DNA from: Paraspadella gotoi
Taxonomy: Eukaryota > Chaetognatha
Assembly (NCBI GenBank): GCA_051294375.1
Contig: CM119263.1
Coordinates: forward strand, 21,374,494 to 21,438,493
DNA length: 64,000 nt
Reading direction: 5' to 3'
Below are positions 24,191-36,600 of this stretch, piece after piece; position 1 is the first letter of the stretch, and each line of letters opens with the position of its first letter. The notes below the pieces were generated by a model. It had not been told where the DNA came from. It made no database searches and was given only the letters and a program-made list of their open reading frames with translations. A program made the translations under genes and the position numbers.

Positions 24191-25829
24191 CTCTTACTGC
24201 TGTCTAAATAAATCTATTTTTAAAAATTTGCCACGCAAACCTATCACAACAAAAAACTCTTTATCACTCTAAAAATTTTTCCGTCCTTTAAGGTGTGTTT
24301 GGTGACTTTTTTCTAGACAAAAAAAAAAAGAAAAAAAAAAGATTTAAAGGTACTTATAATCTAATTCATTTGGGTTGCCTGAAGAACAAAATATAGAAAA
24401 AAGTCAAAACATAGAAAGAACTTTTTCAAATAAGGGAAGACAGGCTTAATAAACCACAAGACTGACAAAAAAATACAAAAAAAAAACGAAGAAAGATAAT
24501 ACAATAATAAAAAAAGCCGGTTTGGCGAGACGCGAATCGTAAAGAAATTAAAGTTTAGGCAGAAACGGGGTTCATGGAAAACTGGGTCTCGGAGAGAAAG
24601 AAAAAAAAAGTAGATTATTATGAAAAAAAATTCGGTTTATTCTCAAATCTTTTATCTGATCGACTCAAAAAGTAATCGGCATAAATCGAACCCTTAGCCC
24701 CTTATTAACTGTTAGCTCGAGAGCAAAAAGAGAGAGCGGAGACGAGAGAGAGAGGAGACGAGAGAGATAAGAGAGGGAGCATAATGGAGGAGAGATGAGA
24801 GAGAGAGAGTGAGATGACGATGAGAGAGAAAAGAGAGAGAGACGGCAAGAGCAAAAATTTACTAAAATATTTGAAGATCGCCCAAATTGTAATTTAGTAA
24901 TTAAATAATTAAATTTATTTTAATGATTAGTGATTGATCGATTGATTGACTTACTTTTGGTTGATTAAAAAGTAGTAGACTCAAGTTCAAACGCGATGAA
25001 ATTTTTTTCAGAAGTTTTTTTAAATTTTGTTTATGTTTTATTTCGACGGTTCGACTTAGTCATTTGGCATTTGACAGTAGAAAAAAAAATAGAGGTAGTG
25101 TCGGTATTTAATTCCGTCAAAACGACCAACCAAAAAAAATTACATTCACGTCTTCATTTTTGAGTGATCGTCATCGTCTCCGTTTTTTCGAAAGACGTCA
25201 CTTTCCACGGGCGTGAACGTCATTTCCGGAATCCGTTTCCGGCGCGATCGGGCGCGTATTGCCGGATGAACGTCGAAGATGGAGAAACGCCAGGCGGAGA
25301 ACGAGATCCCGGTTTCATTTTCAGTTCGAAAATTAGTTCATTTTTCGTTAATTTTCAGTTTAATTAGTTTAGGTTTATTTGTTTGATTTGCGTCAAAATA
25401 GATCGTTAATTGATTCATTGATTAATTGATTGATTTTCTTATTTATGATTTGTGTTAAATACGCGTTTATTTCAAGGATCGCCGCTGGTTTGTTTGCTTC
25501 TTTTGCCTCAAAATTCATATCTGGGAAGTACGAGTGGGAAAAAAAGAGACAATATATTGTTTAAAATCATCAGTATGTGTGGGTTTTTTTTCGTCCAAAA
25601 TAAAAAAAATTCTTTAAATTCTTCCGGAATTAGGCGTCCAAAAAAAAGAGAGGCTCGGATCGTAAAATGTTTGTACCCAGATCTCTACTCGTTTTACCCG
25701 TTTGCTCGAAGAGAGCTCGCTCGCATGCATAATAATTTTTTTGTGTTTTTCAAAAACCGCTCCCAGCGAGGAATGAAACTCTTCTTTTTTTTTCCTCCTC
25801 TCTTTCTCACTCTCTTTTTTTCCTCCTCC

Positions 25830-25862
<33 letters not shown>

Positions 25863-26662
25863 CCGACCTCCTCCTCCTCTTCATTCATATTCTTAAACAA
25901 CAATCATTTCAATTCCGTCGTGTGTTTGAGAAAAGAGTTCGACCAATGGCGTCGCGATCTCCAATGAAAAAAAAACGTTCGCGCACTTTTCTTTTTTACA
26001 AATTTTTTGAAGTCAAATTGAGAGTGCGACTGTGGACGTAACGGCGGAAGAGAGACACCACGCAGCGGGGGAATGAGAGTTAGAGAGAGAGATGAGAGAG
26101 AGAGAGAGAGACGAGAGAAGAAGAGAGAGAGAGAGAGAGAGAGAGAGCGAGGAGAAGAGAGGTAGAGAATAAAAAAAAAAATTATTGGCATACTTTTGTA
26201 ATTAAGAGAAGGAATACTAAGAATTTTAACCCAAACGATTAAGATTATTTATTTACAGAATGACTCCAGCATTGAAAATTAAAATTACAGCTTAAAAGCA
26301 TCGGTTTGTGCATCGCAAGCTACTTCCCCTTCCCCGAGAAAAAAAACTGTCAGCTTGCGATCTGACCGCGCGAACTGACCGTACTGACCGACTGCATCCC
26401 GTGCGCGCTTAGACATGCGATGGCCGGTGTGCCCCTTAATTGCTTTAGCGTGGAGGGAAAATTTTTCAGTTTTTCCCGTACGTGCATTCGTACACAAGCG
26501 CGCACGTTTTCTCATGTGCGAGAACGGAGAAAATGGACGTGGTACAAGGTTAGAGGCGAGGTCATCGTTTAATGTTTATGTCGTCTTTATTAAAAAAAAC
26601 AAACCATGATAATGGTTTGATAATAATATCACATTGATGGACTATATTATCGGTCATTGCAC

Positions 26663-26690
26663 AAAAAAAAAAAAAAAAAAAAAAAAAAAA
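26663..26690. repeat. Poly(A) run of 28
   Basis: An uninterrupted A run. In tile 3 the same place (about 29731-29764) is interrupted by T and C. Could be an old retroposon tail or a simple A tract. Confidence 0.6.
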
Positions 26691-27096
26691 CACCTTCGAG
26701 CCTCTACGGCCTCTACGGCCTTGGGTGAATCTCTCCTTTCACCGGCCGACAATCGCCGATCACGTGATCTCGAGGCTTACGTGGTCATTCATCGCCCTTC
26801 ACGCCCTTCACCAAAAATCGCCCGGGAGAGAGAGAGAGAGAGATTATTTGATCGATCACGTTGTTTAGTTCAAACGAATGTAATATATCTTAAAACTGTC
26901 CTATTTTATACCATATTCACCGCTTATACAATTGGAAAAAGACAAATATGTACAAAAAATTTCATTATTTAAAAACTCGTTTTCAAGCCGAGAAAAAAAA
27001 CTATTTTTATTATTTAAAAAATATTTTTTGTATAAAAACTTTTAGCTCGTTTTTAAAAATCTTTTGGGAGAGAAAAAAAAGTTATTTGGGCGAAGG

Positions 27097-27240
27097 ATGA
27101 TGATAATGATGATGATGATAATGATGATGATGATAATGACGACGATGAGGATGTCATTTACATCGAAGGATAAGAAGAAAATCGCTCCCGGATTACGATG
27201 ACCGTAATAAAGTACGACGACGACGACGACGACGACGAGA
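27097..27240. repeat. (GAT)n and (GAC)n trinucleotide tracts
   Basis: GATGAT/GATAAT units at 27097-27150 and GAC units at 27216-27240. The counterpart in tile 3 is about 30176-30330, with many single-base disruptions. Confidence 0.85.
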
Positions 27241-27332
27241 CCAATAAAAACAACACGATCGTTACGAAGACGACGCTGAAAACGACGAAAGTTATTTCGC
27301 ATTCGTTAAGTCTCCACCGTCGATTATCTTCT

Positions 27333-27742
27333 NNNNNNNNNNNNNNNNNNNNNNNNNNNNNNNNNNNNNNNNNNNNNNNNNNNNNNNNNNNNNNNNNNNN
27401 NNNNNNNNNNNNNNNNNNNNNNNNNNNNNNNNNNNNNNNNNNNNNNNNNNNNNNNNNNNNNNNNNNNNNNNNNNNNNNNNNNNNNNNNNNNNNNNNNNNN
27501 NNNNNNNNNNNNNNNNNNNNNNNNNNNNNNNNNNNNNNNNNNNNNNNNNNNNNNNNNNNNNNNNNNNNNNNNNNNNNNNNNNNNNNNNNNNNNNNNNNNN
27601 NNNNNNNNNNNNNNNNNNNNNNNNNNNNNNNNNNNNNNNNNNNNNNNNNNNNNNNNNNNNNNNNNNNNNNNNNNNNNNNNNNNNNNNNNNNNNNNNNNNN
27701 NNNNNNNNNNNNNNNNNNNNNNNNNNNNNNNNNNNNNNNNNN
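27333..27742. other. Assembly gap, 410 N, spanned by tile 3
   Basis: The left flank ends in TTATCTTCT (equal to 30431-30439) and the right flank begins GGAGGAGTGG (equal to 30943). Tile 3 thus supplies about 503 bp for this gap, mostly (CT)n, a GGA run and mixed sequence. Confidence 0.9.
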
Positions 27743-29115
27743 GGAGGAGTGGAGAAGAGAGGGAGGAGGAGAGGAAGGAAGAGTGAAGTCATGAAAGGGG
27801 GGCGTAAGGGGAGAATGAAAGTCCCGGTCAAAAACGAGACACAAGAGAAAAGGAAGGAAGCATAAAAATGCGAGGTGGAGGGAGAAAGGAGCCGAGGGTG
27901 GATGGTGGAGGTAGGGGTGGTCGTGGGAGTGGGTGGATGTGGATAGATTTGGTAAGGATAAGCATTTCTTCGTCTGGTGCACTAAGGTGAGTGTCTGAGG
28001 TAAGGTAATCGTGACAAGTGTATTGGGTCGGTGAGTTATTCTGTGGGTGAGGGAAGTCGAAAAAAACTAAATCGCCGGGCGTGTGGGACGGGGGAGGAAA
28101 AGGCGGGAGATTGGTGGGAGGCGTCGGGGGCGCGGGGGCGGCGTGGATGCGCGGGCACGATTAGGGTCCGTCTGGTCACTGGAGCGTGAAGGTCGGCAGG
28201 GAAAATGAATAGAGAAGAAACGATTATTATCATCATCAGCACTTTTGTTGCTGTTGTTGCTGTTGTTTTTTTTATTGCTTTTTTTATTTTTGTTTTCATT
28301 TCAGCCACGAAACCGTTTAAGGTCGATTAAAACAAACAAACGAAAAAAACAACAACAGAAATTGTTAAACGCAGAGAAGCCTCAGGGCGTAGGACGATTC
28401 GAGAAAACAATCGCCTTAAGTTTCGAGCGGGAAATCAAAGGAAAGTTTTTGCTTAGTTTTATAAAGTGGGTGAGTTCAGAAGAGGGGGGAGTGAGGGGGA
28501 GAGAGAGAGGGGGGGGTGTAGTGGGGAGTGAGGAAAGCGTCACTCGATCTGCTTAGCGTAAAATAAAAATAATGGAGTCTGGTCGTTCGAAAAAATCGTC
28601 GAAATTCGGATCGCTGATCTTTTTATTTCGGATCCATTTTCGAATCTGATTTATTATTTGTCGGCGAAAACAACATTGAAACTTGATAATTGTAGCCGAA
28701 TTGAAGAAAAGCGAAAAACCAAGCAATTAAATTCACAGATCGACCAATCAGCCAAACAACCAAATTAAGTCCAACGAAATCGCTGAATATGAAAATAATG
28801 AATTCAATTCCAGGAATGCTTTTATAATTTAGTCAGCTTAGCCTACGAAAAATCACAATCCTTAAAGCTTCGAGGACGCATTAAATAATTTTGTTTTGAT
28901 ATTTATATGTATCCGAAAAAAGCTTATGTAATTTGAATTAACGAATAAAAAGTAGGAACTAAGTTCGAATCAATAAAATCAATTTTTCATTATTCATCGA
29001 CATCTGAGATCGTTACACTTTTTTGAGCATAAAAAATGAGATGTAAATTTAATTAGGAGGTTGTATCTGCTTTTTCGAACCCCGATAATATTGCTGAGAG
29101 AGAGAGAGAGAGAGA

Positions 29116-29140
29116 NNNNNNNNNNNNNNNNNNNNNNNNN
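29116..29140. other. Assembly gap, exactly 25 N
   Basis: A second placeholder-sized gap, inside GA repeats, separating tiles 2 and 3. Confidence 0.97.
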
Positions 29141-30436
29141 GAGGAGAGAGAGAGAGCAGAGAGAGAAGAGAGAGATGAAGAGAGGAGAGAGAGAGATCGC
29201 AGAGAGAAGAGAGATAATAAAACAAAAAAATTATTGGCATTACTTTTGTAATTAGAGAAGAATACTAAGGAATTTTAACCCAAAACGATTAGATTATTTA
29301 TTTTACAGAATGACTTCCAGCATTGAAAAATTTAAAATTACAGCCTTAAAAAGCCATCGGTTTTGCATCGCAAGCTACTTTCCCTTCCCGAGAAAAAAAA
29401 CTGTCAGCTTGCCGATTGCTGACCGCGCGAACTGAACCGTATCTGACCGACGCATCGCGTTGCGCGCTTAAGCACATGCGATGGCCGGAGTGTGCCCCTT
29501 AATGCTTTAGCGTGGACGGGAAAATTTTCAGTTTTTCCCGTACGCGGGCATTTCGTACAACAAGCGCGCCACGGTTTCTCATGTAGTGAGAACGGAAGAA
29601 ATGGACGTCGGTTACAAGGTTAGAGGCGAGTCTATCGTTTAATGTTCTATGTCTCTTTATTTAAAAAAACAAAAACCTATGATAATGTATAAAATATCAC
29701 ATTGTATGGACTTATATTATCGGTCCATTGGCCAACAAAATCAAAAAAACAAAAAAAAAAAAAACACTCGAAGCCTCTACGGCCTCTACGGCCTTTGGGT
29801 GAATCTCTCCTTTCACCGCCGACAATCGCCCGATCACGCTGATCTCGATGCTTTACGTGGTCATTCATCGCCCTTCACGCCCTTCACAAAAATCGCCCGC
29901 GGAGAGAGAGAGGAGATCTTATTTGATCGATCACGTTGTTTTTAGTTCAACGAATGTAATATATCTTAAAAACTGTCCTTTTTATACCATATTCACCGCT
30001 TATACCATTGGAAAAGACAAATATGTACAAAAAAATTTCCATTATTTTAAAAACTCGTTTTCAAGCCGAGAGAAAAAAAACTATTTTTATTGATTTTAAA
30101 AAAATATTTTTTGTATAAAATTTAGCTCCTTTTTAAAAATTCTTTTGGGAGAGAAAAAAATTATTTGGCGCGAAGGATGATGATAATGCATGATGATGAT
30201 AATGTATGATGATGATACTGACGACGATGAGGATGTCATTTACATTCGAAAGGTAAGAAGAAATCGCTCCCGGAAATTACGTTTGACCGTAATATAAGTA
30301 CGACTGACCGACGACGACGACGACCAACGATCGACGAGTACAATAAAAACAACCACGATCGTTTACGAAAGACGACGCTGAAAATCGCACGAAATTTATT
30401 TCGCATCTCGTTAAGTCTCCATCCGTCGAATTATCT

Positions 30437-30462
30437 TCTCTCCTCTCTCTCTTTTTCTTCCT

Positions 30463-30540
<78 letters not shown>

Positions 30541-30556
30541 TCTCTCTCTTCTCTCT
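30437..30556. repeat. (CT)n microsatellite
   Basis: About 120 bp of interrupted CT. A GGA run follows at about 30668-30700. In tile 2 this place is an N gap. Confidence 0.92.
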
Positions 30557-32079
30557 TGGTCGACTTTAGCGTCGATTCGAAAAGCACAAAAAAAAAGAAA
30601 AAAAAGTTTTTGGGTCCGGGGTTCGACCCGCTACGAATATGATTGACTCCCGGTTCGAACGCGGCAAAAGAGGAGGAGGAGGAGGAGGAGGAGGAGAGAG
30701 GTTAGGAGGATCGGGTCATAGGGGAGAAGAAAGAGGACGATACGAAACCGTGCATAATTGTTCCCGGTTTAAAGAAATAAGAAGGCCACTAAAAATCCCC
30801 CTCCTCTGTTAACTGCCCGATAACCACCAGCAGAACGGAGAAGGAGAAAGATGCAGAAGAGAGAGGCGAGAAAGGAAAAGACGAGAAGAAACGAGAGAGA
30901 GAGACGAGAGAGAATAGAGCACAAATAGAACGCAGACGAAAAGGAGGAGTGGAAAGAAAGAGGGAGGAGGAGGGAAGAGGAAGGAAGAGTGAAATCATGA
31001 AAGGGGGCGTAAGGGCGAGAATGAAAGTCCGCGTTCAAAAACGAGACACAAGAGAAAAAAGGAAGAAGCTATAAAAATGAAGAGGTGGAGGAGAAAGAAC
31101 CAGGGTGGATGGTGGGGTAAGGGTGGTCGTGGGAGTGGTGTGGATGGTGGATAGATTTGGTAAGGATAAGCATTTCTTCTCTGGTGCACTAAGGTTGAGT
31201 GTCTGAGGTAACGGTTAATCGTGACAAAGTGTATTGGGTTCGGTTGAGTTATTTCTGTGGTGAGTGGAAGTCGAAAAAAACTAAATCGCGGGCGTGTGGG
31301 ACGGGGGAGGAAAAAGGCGGGAGACTTGGTGGGAGGCGTCGGGGGCGCGGGGCGGCCGTGATGCGCGGGCACGATTTAGGGTCCCGTCTGGTCACTGGAG
31401 CGTGCAAGGTTCGGCAGTGGAAACATGAATAGAGAAGAAACGCATTATTATCATCATCAGCATTTTTGTTGCTGTTGTTGCTTGTTGTTTTTTTTATGCT
31501 TTTTTTATTTTTGTTTTTCATTTTCAAGCCACGAAACGTTTAAGGGTCGATTTTTAAAACCAAACAAACGAAAAAAACAACAACAGAATTGTTAAACGCA
31601 TGAGAACAGCCTCAGGGCGTTATGGACGATTCGAGAAAACAATCCCTTAAGTTTCGAGCGGGAAAATCCAAAGAAAGTTTTTTGCCTTAGTGTTTATAAA
31701 GTGGGTTTGAGTTCAGAGAGGGGGAGTAGTTGAAGTTGGGGGGAGGGGAGAGAGAGAGGCGGGGTGTAGTGGGGAGTGGAGGATAAGCGCTCACCTCGAT
31801 CGTCTTAGCGTAAATAAAAATAATGGAGTCTGGTCTTCGAAAAAATCGTCGAAATATCGGATCCTGATCCTTTTTATTTCGAATCCATTTTCGAATCTGA
31901 GTTTATCTCATTTGTCGGCGGAAACAACATTGAAACTTGATTAATTGTAGCGAATTGAAGAAAAGCGAAAAAACCAAGCAATTAAATCACAGATCGACCA
32001 ATCAGCCAAACAACCAAATTAAGTCAAACGAATCGTCTGAATATGTGAAAATAATGAATTCAACTTCCAGGATGCTTTT

Positions 32080-33905
32080 TGTGTTTTTTTTCCTTTCTTG
32101 TTTCGTTGTTATTTGATTGTAGAATACAAAGTTTGAAGAGAGACTTTAACAAACCGATTTTTTTTTCATAGTGAAACGGACTGTTTCGACTCACATTACG
32201 AGTCATTCTTCAGCGCCCATTCAATTTGTTGAATTTGAAGAGATATTTTGTGGCATAAAGACAAGAGAGAGAGAGGAGAGAGACAGAGCATAAGTTTTCC
32301 AACACAGAGCTTTGAGAGCAAAGGATAGTGTTCAGTTTTTTATTAGCGGACAGGTGAAGGTGAGGACAGCAATAGTTTGTGAAAAAGAAATTGAAATGGA
32401 GCAGAGAGAGAAGCAGAGAGCGAGAGAGAGAGAAGACAGCTTGCCTTAAAATTATATTACATTATGATAAATGCTTAACAAACAATGTTAAAATCTTGCG
32501 TAAACTTACTGAATGGAATAATATCAACAATTACTACAGTAATAAATTAGTTGAAATGAATAAGAAGTTCAGAAATGTGAAACTATTTTTATTGTTAGTG
32601 AGGCATAAGCTAAGTAATTAGGAAAAAGGGAAATTTCAAGTTAATAAGAAAGAAGCTCAAAAATGAGCCTGGCCCCCCTTGGTTGTGAACAAATGAAAGG
32701 CTAGATTGATGTAAGTCGGCTGGTTCATTGGTTTGTCTGTCATTGCTGAGAGGACAGGTTGGTGGAGCCTACTAGGTGCCAGAGCTGGAAGACTTTCCTT
32801 TCGCGGGAAGAAACCGAAAGGCTACTCGGAGTCTCCTTGGCCTGGTACGCCTGCCGACTGCCCTCTTCCTGCCGCTGCTGAAGGGTGCGGCGCCATTCTG
32901 CCAGCTTCGATTCAGAGGGGTGGCCTCCCCCCTTCCCGCTGCAGCCGTTCGCTTTGGGCGGGCGCTCAGTCACATGAGTAAGGGATCATGAGTTGCTGCA
33001 GTTTGAAGCGAAGAGGTCATCTTGCCATTGCCTGCGGCAAGGGTCTCCGCCTATTCTCGTTGAGTGGAGATGGGATACCTATGTGCCGATCGGGGATGAC
33101 GGGTCCTCACCACGCTTTTGAATAAGCGAATCATAGCTTTGGAGGGAGATCGAATCGTCCTCCCATCACGGTTCAAAGAGGCGCTCGAGGGCTTTGATGT
33201 TAGATTGCCTCTCTAAATACCTATTGCAAAACCAGCTTGCGGTCATGGGACAGCACCGAGGACAGTCTGATCTCTGAATAGATGCGCCAGTATAGCTCCT
33301 TTGTGTGTCGGCCTTATATCAGATAGGTAGTCGCTTCTAGCGTCACTGATAGGGTTCTCGTTATGCCTGCTGTGAATCGGTTCTCGTTAGAGACTTTCCT
33401 GGTCTCGCCCACGGTATGCTTGCTGCTGCAGGCTTGGTTGCCCGCCCCTGCCACAGGCCGCCCCCAAGTTAGACGGCTCCTGATGTTTTTGGTCTGGGGA
33501 TTTTATTCTTTCGGTCTTCACAATAGCTCACGCAGAGAGCCGCGGGCCGTCACTTGAGGCTGGCAGATCCCCTGCCTTTGCTAGCACCGCACCAATGACT
33601 CAGTGATCCCCTGGTGCGTACGGGCAGGGGACAGTGACCCACTCTTTGGGCGCTCTCCTGCTTATCTTCCGATTGCGCCTGTGGTGGGGCTTCGGTTGGC
33701 CACTTCAGCAGCAAGCTCTCCCTTTCTGCCTCCTGGGGACGGAGGTAGAAACTTGCATCAGCGGCTACTGGGCACCCCTAGGTGGCCACTGCCCTCAACA
33801 GACACGGCCGGTACCTAGCCCTCTCGAAGGCCCACAATGCGGTAACCATTGAACACTATGAAATAAAAATCGTTGTTAAATTCTCTTCAAACTTTGTTCT
33901 TAAGC
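32080..33905. mobile_element. 1.83-kb insertion with inverted repeats and target duplication
   Basis: Tile 2 shows the empty site (about 28812-28826). Tile 3 has GATGCTTTT at 32071-32079 and GAATGCTTTT at 33906-33915 around the insert. Subterminal inverted repeats of about 45 bp lie at 32127-32173 and 33854-33896, and both start CAAAGTTTGAAGAG. The left one is preceded by 47 extra bases. The interior is AT-rich to about 32650 and clearly GC-rich at 32650-33840. No frame exceeds about 82 codons and none resembles a transposase or reverse transcriptase, so the element is non-autonomous. A hammerhead-like motif lies just inside the left repeat. Mutator-like or Penelope-like origins are both possible; the class is unresolved. 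Confidence 0.7.
32171..32213 (-). ncRNA. Hammerhead-ribozyme-like motif (weak)
   Basis: On the minus strand CTGAAGA (32207-32213) is followed, after two extra bases, by a GACTC/GAGTC stem (200-204 with 188-192, 7-nt loop), then GAAA (184-187) and a small stem-III-like AAC...GTT. Hammerhead cores are CUGANGA, stem II, GAAA. Motifs of this kind are known from Penelope-like elements (established). A pairing stem I was not found and stem II has a 2-nt insertion, so activity is doubtful. Confidence 0.3.
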
Positions 33906-34174
33906 GAATGCTTTTATTATTTAGTCCAGCTTAGCCTACGAAAATCACAATCCTTAAAGCTGATATATTTTATATGTATCCGAAAAAAGCTTATGTAATT
34001 TGGAATTAACGAATAAAAAAGTAGGAACTAAGTCTCGACATTCAATAAAATCCATTTTTCATTATTCTATTCGACATTCTGAGGATCGCTTCACTTTTAT
34101 TAGCATAAAAAATGAGCAATGTTAAATTAATTAGGAGGTTGTATCTGCTTTTTCGAACCCCGATTATATTGCTG

Positions 34175-34201
34175 AGAGAATGAGAGAGACGAGACGAGAG
34201 A

Positions 34202-34233
<32 letters not shown>

Positions 34234-34355
34234 TGACGAGAGAGAGCGAGGAGAGAGAGAGATAATGCAGCAGAGAGAGAGGACGATGAGAGATTTTAGA
34301 GAGAGAGATGAGCAGAGATGAGAGAGAGAACGAGGAGAGCACGAGAGAGATCGAG
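34175..34355. repeat. Interrupted (GA)n tract
   Basis: Long irregular GA tract with GACGA and GCAGA interruptions. It marks the right limit of tile 3. Confidence 0.88.
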
Positions 34356-35260
34356 CGCTTTTTTTCCTCGTTTCGATTCTGCGATGATTCAAACTCGAGA
34401 GGAAAAGAAGGTCGACAAGGGTTATTGGCCCAAAGTATCGAAAAAGGAAGAAGAGTTAAAGGAATAAGTCGAAGATGTGAAAACTACTAAGGACGCTGAT
34501 TTTACGGGAGAAAGAATGGACAACATGGATGAAAATATGAGGAAGATGTTAGGATAACTAAGTTATTTTCAGAAAAGCAAATTTAGAGTATTACATGTTT
34601 CAATTTTTGTACCCTCAAACCTTAAGGGAAACGACGTTAAAAAAAAACTTACAGTTTCAGACGAAATGTTGTAATATTTGCTAATGAATGACAAAAGAAA
34701 CAGAAAAAAAGAAAACATTACAAAATATAGGACACCCAGAAAGAGTTCACAGTTCGTTAAAACTATTTCCCGATCGTTAGCCCCTTCCTCGTTTCGGTGA
34801 GATTTTTTGCTTCTTTAACCGAATTTTTGTGAAAAAAAGAAAACTTTGACGAGTTAAAAACGGGAAGGGCCCGACGCCGCCACGCTCTGGACTTGTCAGG
34901 GCGACAGGTCGGCGCGAGGCTTTTTAACGCGTTCAATTAGGGGCTCAATCTCACACGAGTTAATCTTACTTAGGAAGTTGCGCTATTCATTTCTTTCGAC
35001 TGTCTCACGAAATGTCGACCGTTTTTTATAAACCTTTTGGATTACGTTTTTACGCTTCGAAAGAGTTTTACGAGTCGAAGAGAGAAAAAGGAAATTTTTT
35101 TGAATAATTTTTTCGACGCGCGACGAAAAAAATAAGAATTATGAGAGAGAGAATCGCGAATATGCAAAACGAATTTTTGGAAGAGCGAAAATTCGAAACT
35201 AAAAAAAAGCGGGAGGGGGAGGAGACCTTTCCTAAAAAGTCCCCACGACTATGACAAAAA
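34356..35260. other. Unassigned sequence
   Basis: Mixed sequence with A/T runs and some CpG-rich parts (34860-34925). No gene, RNA or element signature seen. Confidence 0.5.
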
Positions 35261-35315
35261 ACGACGACGACGACGACGACGACCGTGACGACGAAATCGA
35301 CGACGACGACGACGA
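35261..35315. repeat. (GAC)n trinucleotide tract
   Basis: GAC units with few interruptions. It translates as poly-Asp on the plus strand and Ser/Arg-rich on the minus strand, and is not credible as a gene. Confidence 0.9.
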
Positions 35316-35571
35316 GCCCGATCTCGTTCGCGAATTCCTCCCAATTTGGGATGCACGTGTTTTGGTGAACCTACTTTTTTTTCTCGGGTCCCTTTCCGCC
35401 TCACTCCTTCGAGAAGGAAAAAATAAGGAAAAAAATAAGGAAATAAACAAGGGAAGGGAATAAAAAAGGAGAGCAAGAGAGAGAGAGAAAAAAAATAATT
35501 TAAAATGGAATCTTTTTTTTAATTGAGGTCGGAGCGGATGGCATAAAAAAATTGAAAACAGAGACAGAGGA

Positions 35572-35680
<109 letters not shown>

Positions 35681-35804
35681 TATAAAAAGAATAAAAATCT
35701 GCAGGAGATTAACACGTAAAAAAGAATTAAGGGTAAAGAGAGAAATTCAACTTGTTGGAGTAAGGTGGTAAGATATAAGTTTTCCTTCATACCGAAAACC
35801 AACA

Positions 35805-36027
35805 TTAGAGTCTTCTTAACCCAAAAACCCCAACAGGGCATTTTGGACGATCGTCTTCCTCGAAAGTCTTCCACGCCCACGAAATGACAACAAAGGAAAA
35901 AGCTTCTTTAGCGTCTGCTGCAGCCAATGAGCAGACGATTACTGCAACAATGAACAAAAAAAAAACGGTTATGAGAAAAAAAAGAGGAAAAAGGAAAGTG
36001 AAGAGGTGGGTGAAAATTTTTGTAAGT
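35805..36027. other. Exon-like signals on both strands
   Basis: Plus strand: an ATG at 35884 opens 46 codons that end exactly at a GTAAGT donor-like site (36022-36027). The peptide is Lys/Arg-rich. Minus strand: a pyrimidine run ending TTGTTGCAG, with the boundary at 35942, precedes a 45-codon frame that stops at 35805. The two readings conflict and neither matches a known protein. At most one is real. Confidence 0.15.
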
Positions 36028-36369
36028 AGGAGTAATGGCGTGGTCTTGATCGTAAATGCAACCAAATTTAGAGAAATGAATTTACTCTAATGTTGAGCGA
36101 ATGATTAAGGTCGACTTTGTAGCTATATTTATCGATTATAGTTGTGGGAAAGCGTGTATTTTTAGAAAACTACTTTGTATTTAAAAGATTTTTGGAATTA
36201 AAAAACATTCCGCATCCCATTCCTGATTAAATTTTCGGGAAAAAAAAATAAGCCGAAAGAAAGAAATTAAAGAAGAAGCCCAAAACCAAAAAAAAAAAAG
36301 TTTTTGACCGAAATTTTTGTAGAAAAAAAAACGTTAACCATTTTTTTGCGCAATTTTAAAAACAACCTC

Positions 36370-36485
36370 TCCTCCTCCCTCTTCCTCTTCCTCCCTCTTC
36401 CTCTTCCTCCCTCTTTCTCTCGTACGTCCACACTACATTCTCCTCCTCCCTCTCCTCCTTCCTCTTCTCCTCCTCTTCCTCCTCA
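36370..36485. repeat. CTC/TTC-rich tract with 18-bp periodicity
   Basis: Repeated CTCCCTCTTCCTCTTCCT units at about 36370-36415, followed by looser CTC-rich sequence. Confidence 0.7.
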
Positions 36486-36527
36486 CGCGCTTTTTCGCAT
36501 GGTGCAACTTTTTCATGGTGGCGGTTT

Positions 36528-36556
36528 GGAGAGAGAGAAGAGAGGAGAGAGAGAGA

Positions 36557-36600
<44 letters not shown>

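Larger units (their letters stand above)
16324..29115. repeat. Tile 2 of the repeated locus
   Basis: Starts in GA repeats and repeats all of tile 1 except the 10.65-11.42 kb segment. It then continues past the point where tile 1 stopped (26259-29115), ending in a GA run beside a second 25-N gap. Its 26080-29115 part is repeated again in tile 3. Outside the 18.7-21.4 kb insertion no frame is kept between copies. Confidence 0.9.
29141..34360. repeat. Tile 3 of the repeated locus
   Basis: Starts in the GA tract equivalent to 26080-26165. It repeats tile 2 through 28815 (at 29205-32079), is interrupted by a 1.83-kb insertion, then resumes at 33906 and ends in GA repeats (34175-34355) equivalent to 29097. 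Sequence to the right of this is unique in the window. No gene is recognised. Confidence 0.88.

Noticed and set aside
26285-26609. Opposing short frames at 26.3-26.6 kb
   Set aside because: The tile 3 copy (29.4-29.65 kb) disrupts both frames with indels.
30618-30640. tRNA gene suggested by GGGTTCGACCC-like T-arm
   Set aside because: GGGGTTCGACCCG is present but no D-arm, anticodon arm or acceptor stem can be fitted around it. GGTTCGATCC at about 12170 and 22130 fails in the same way.
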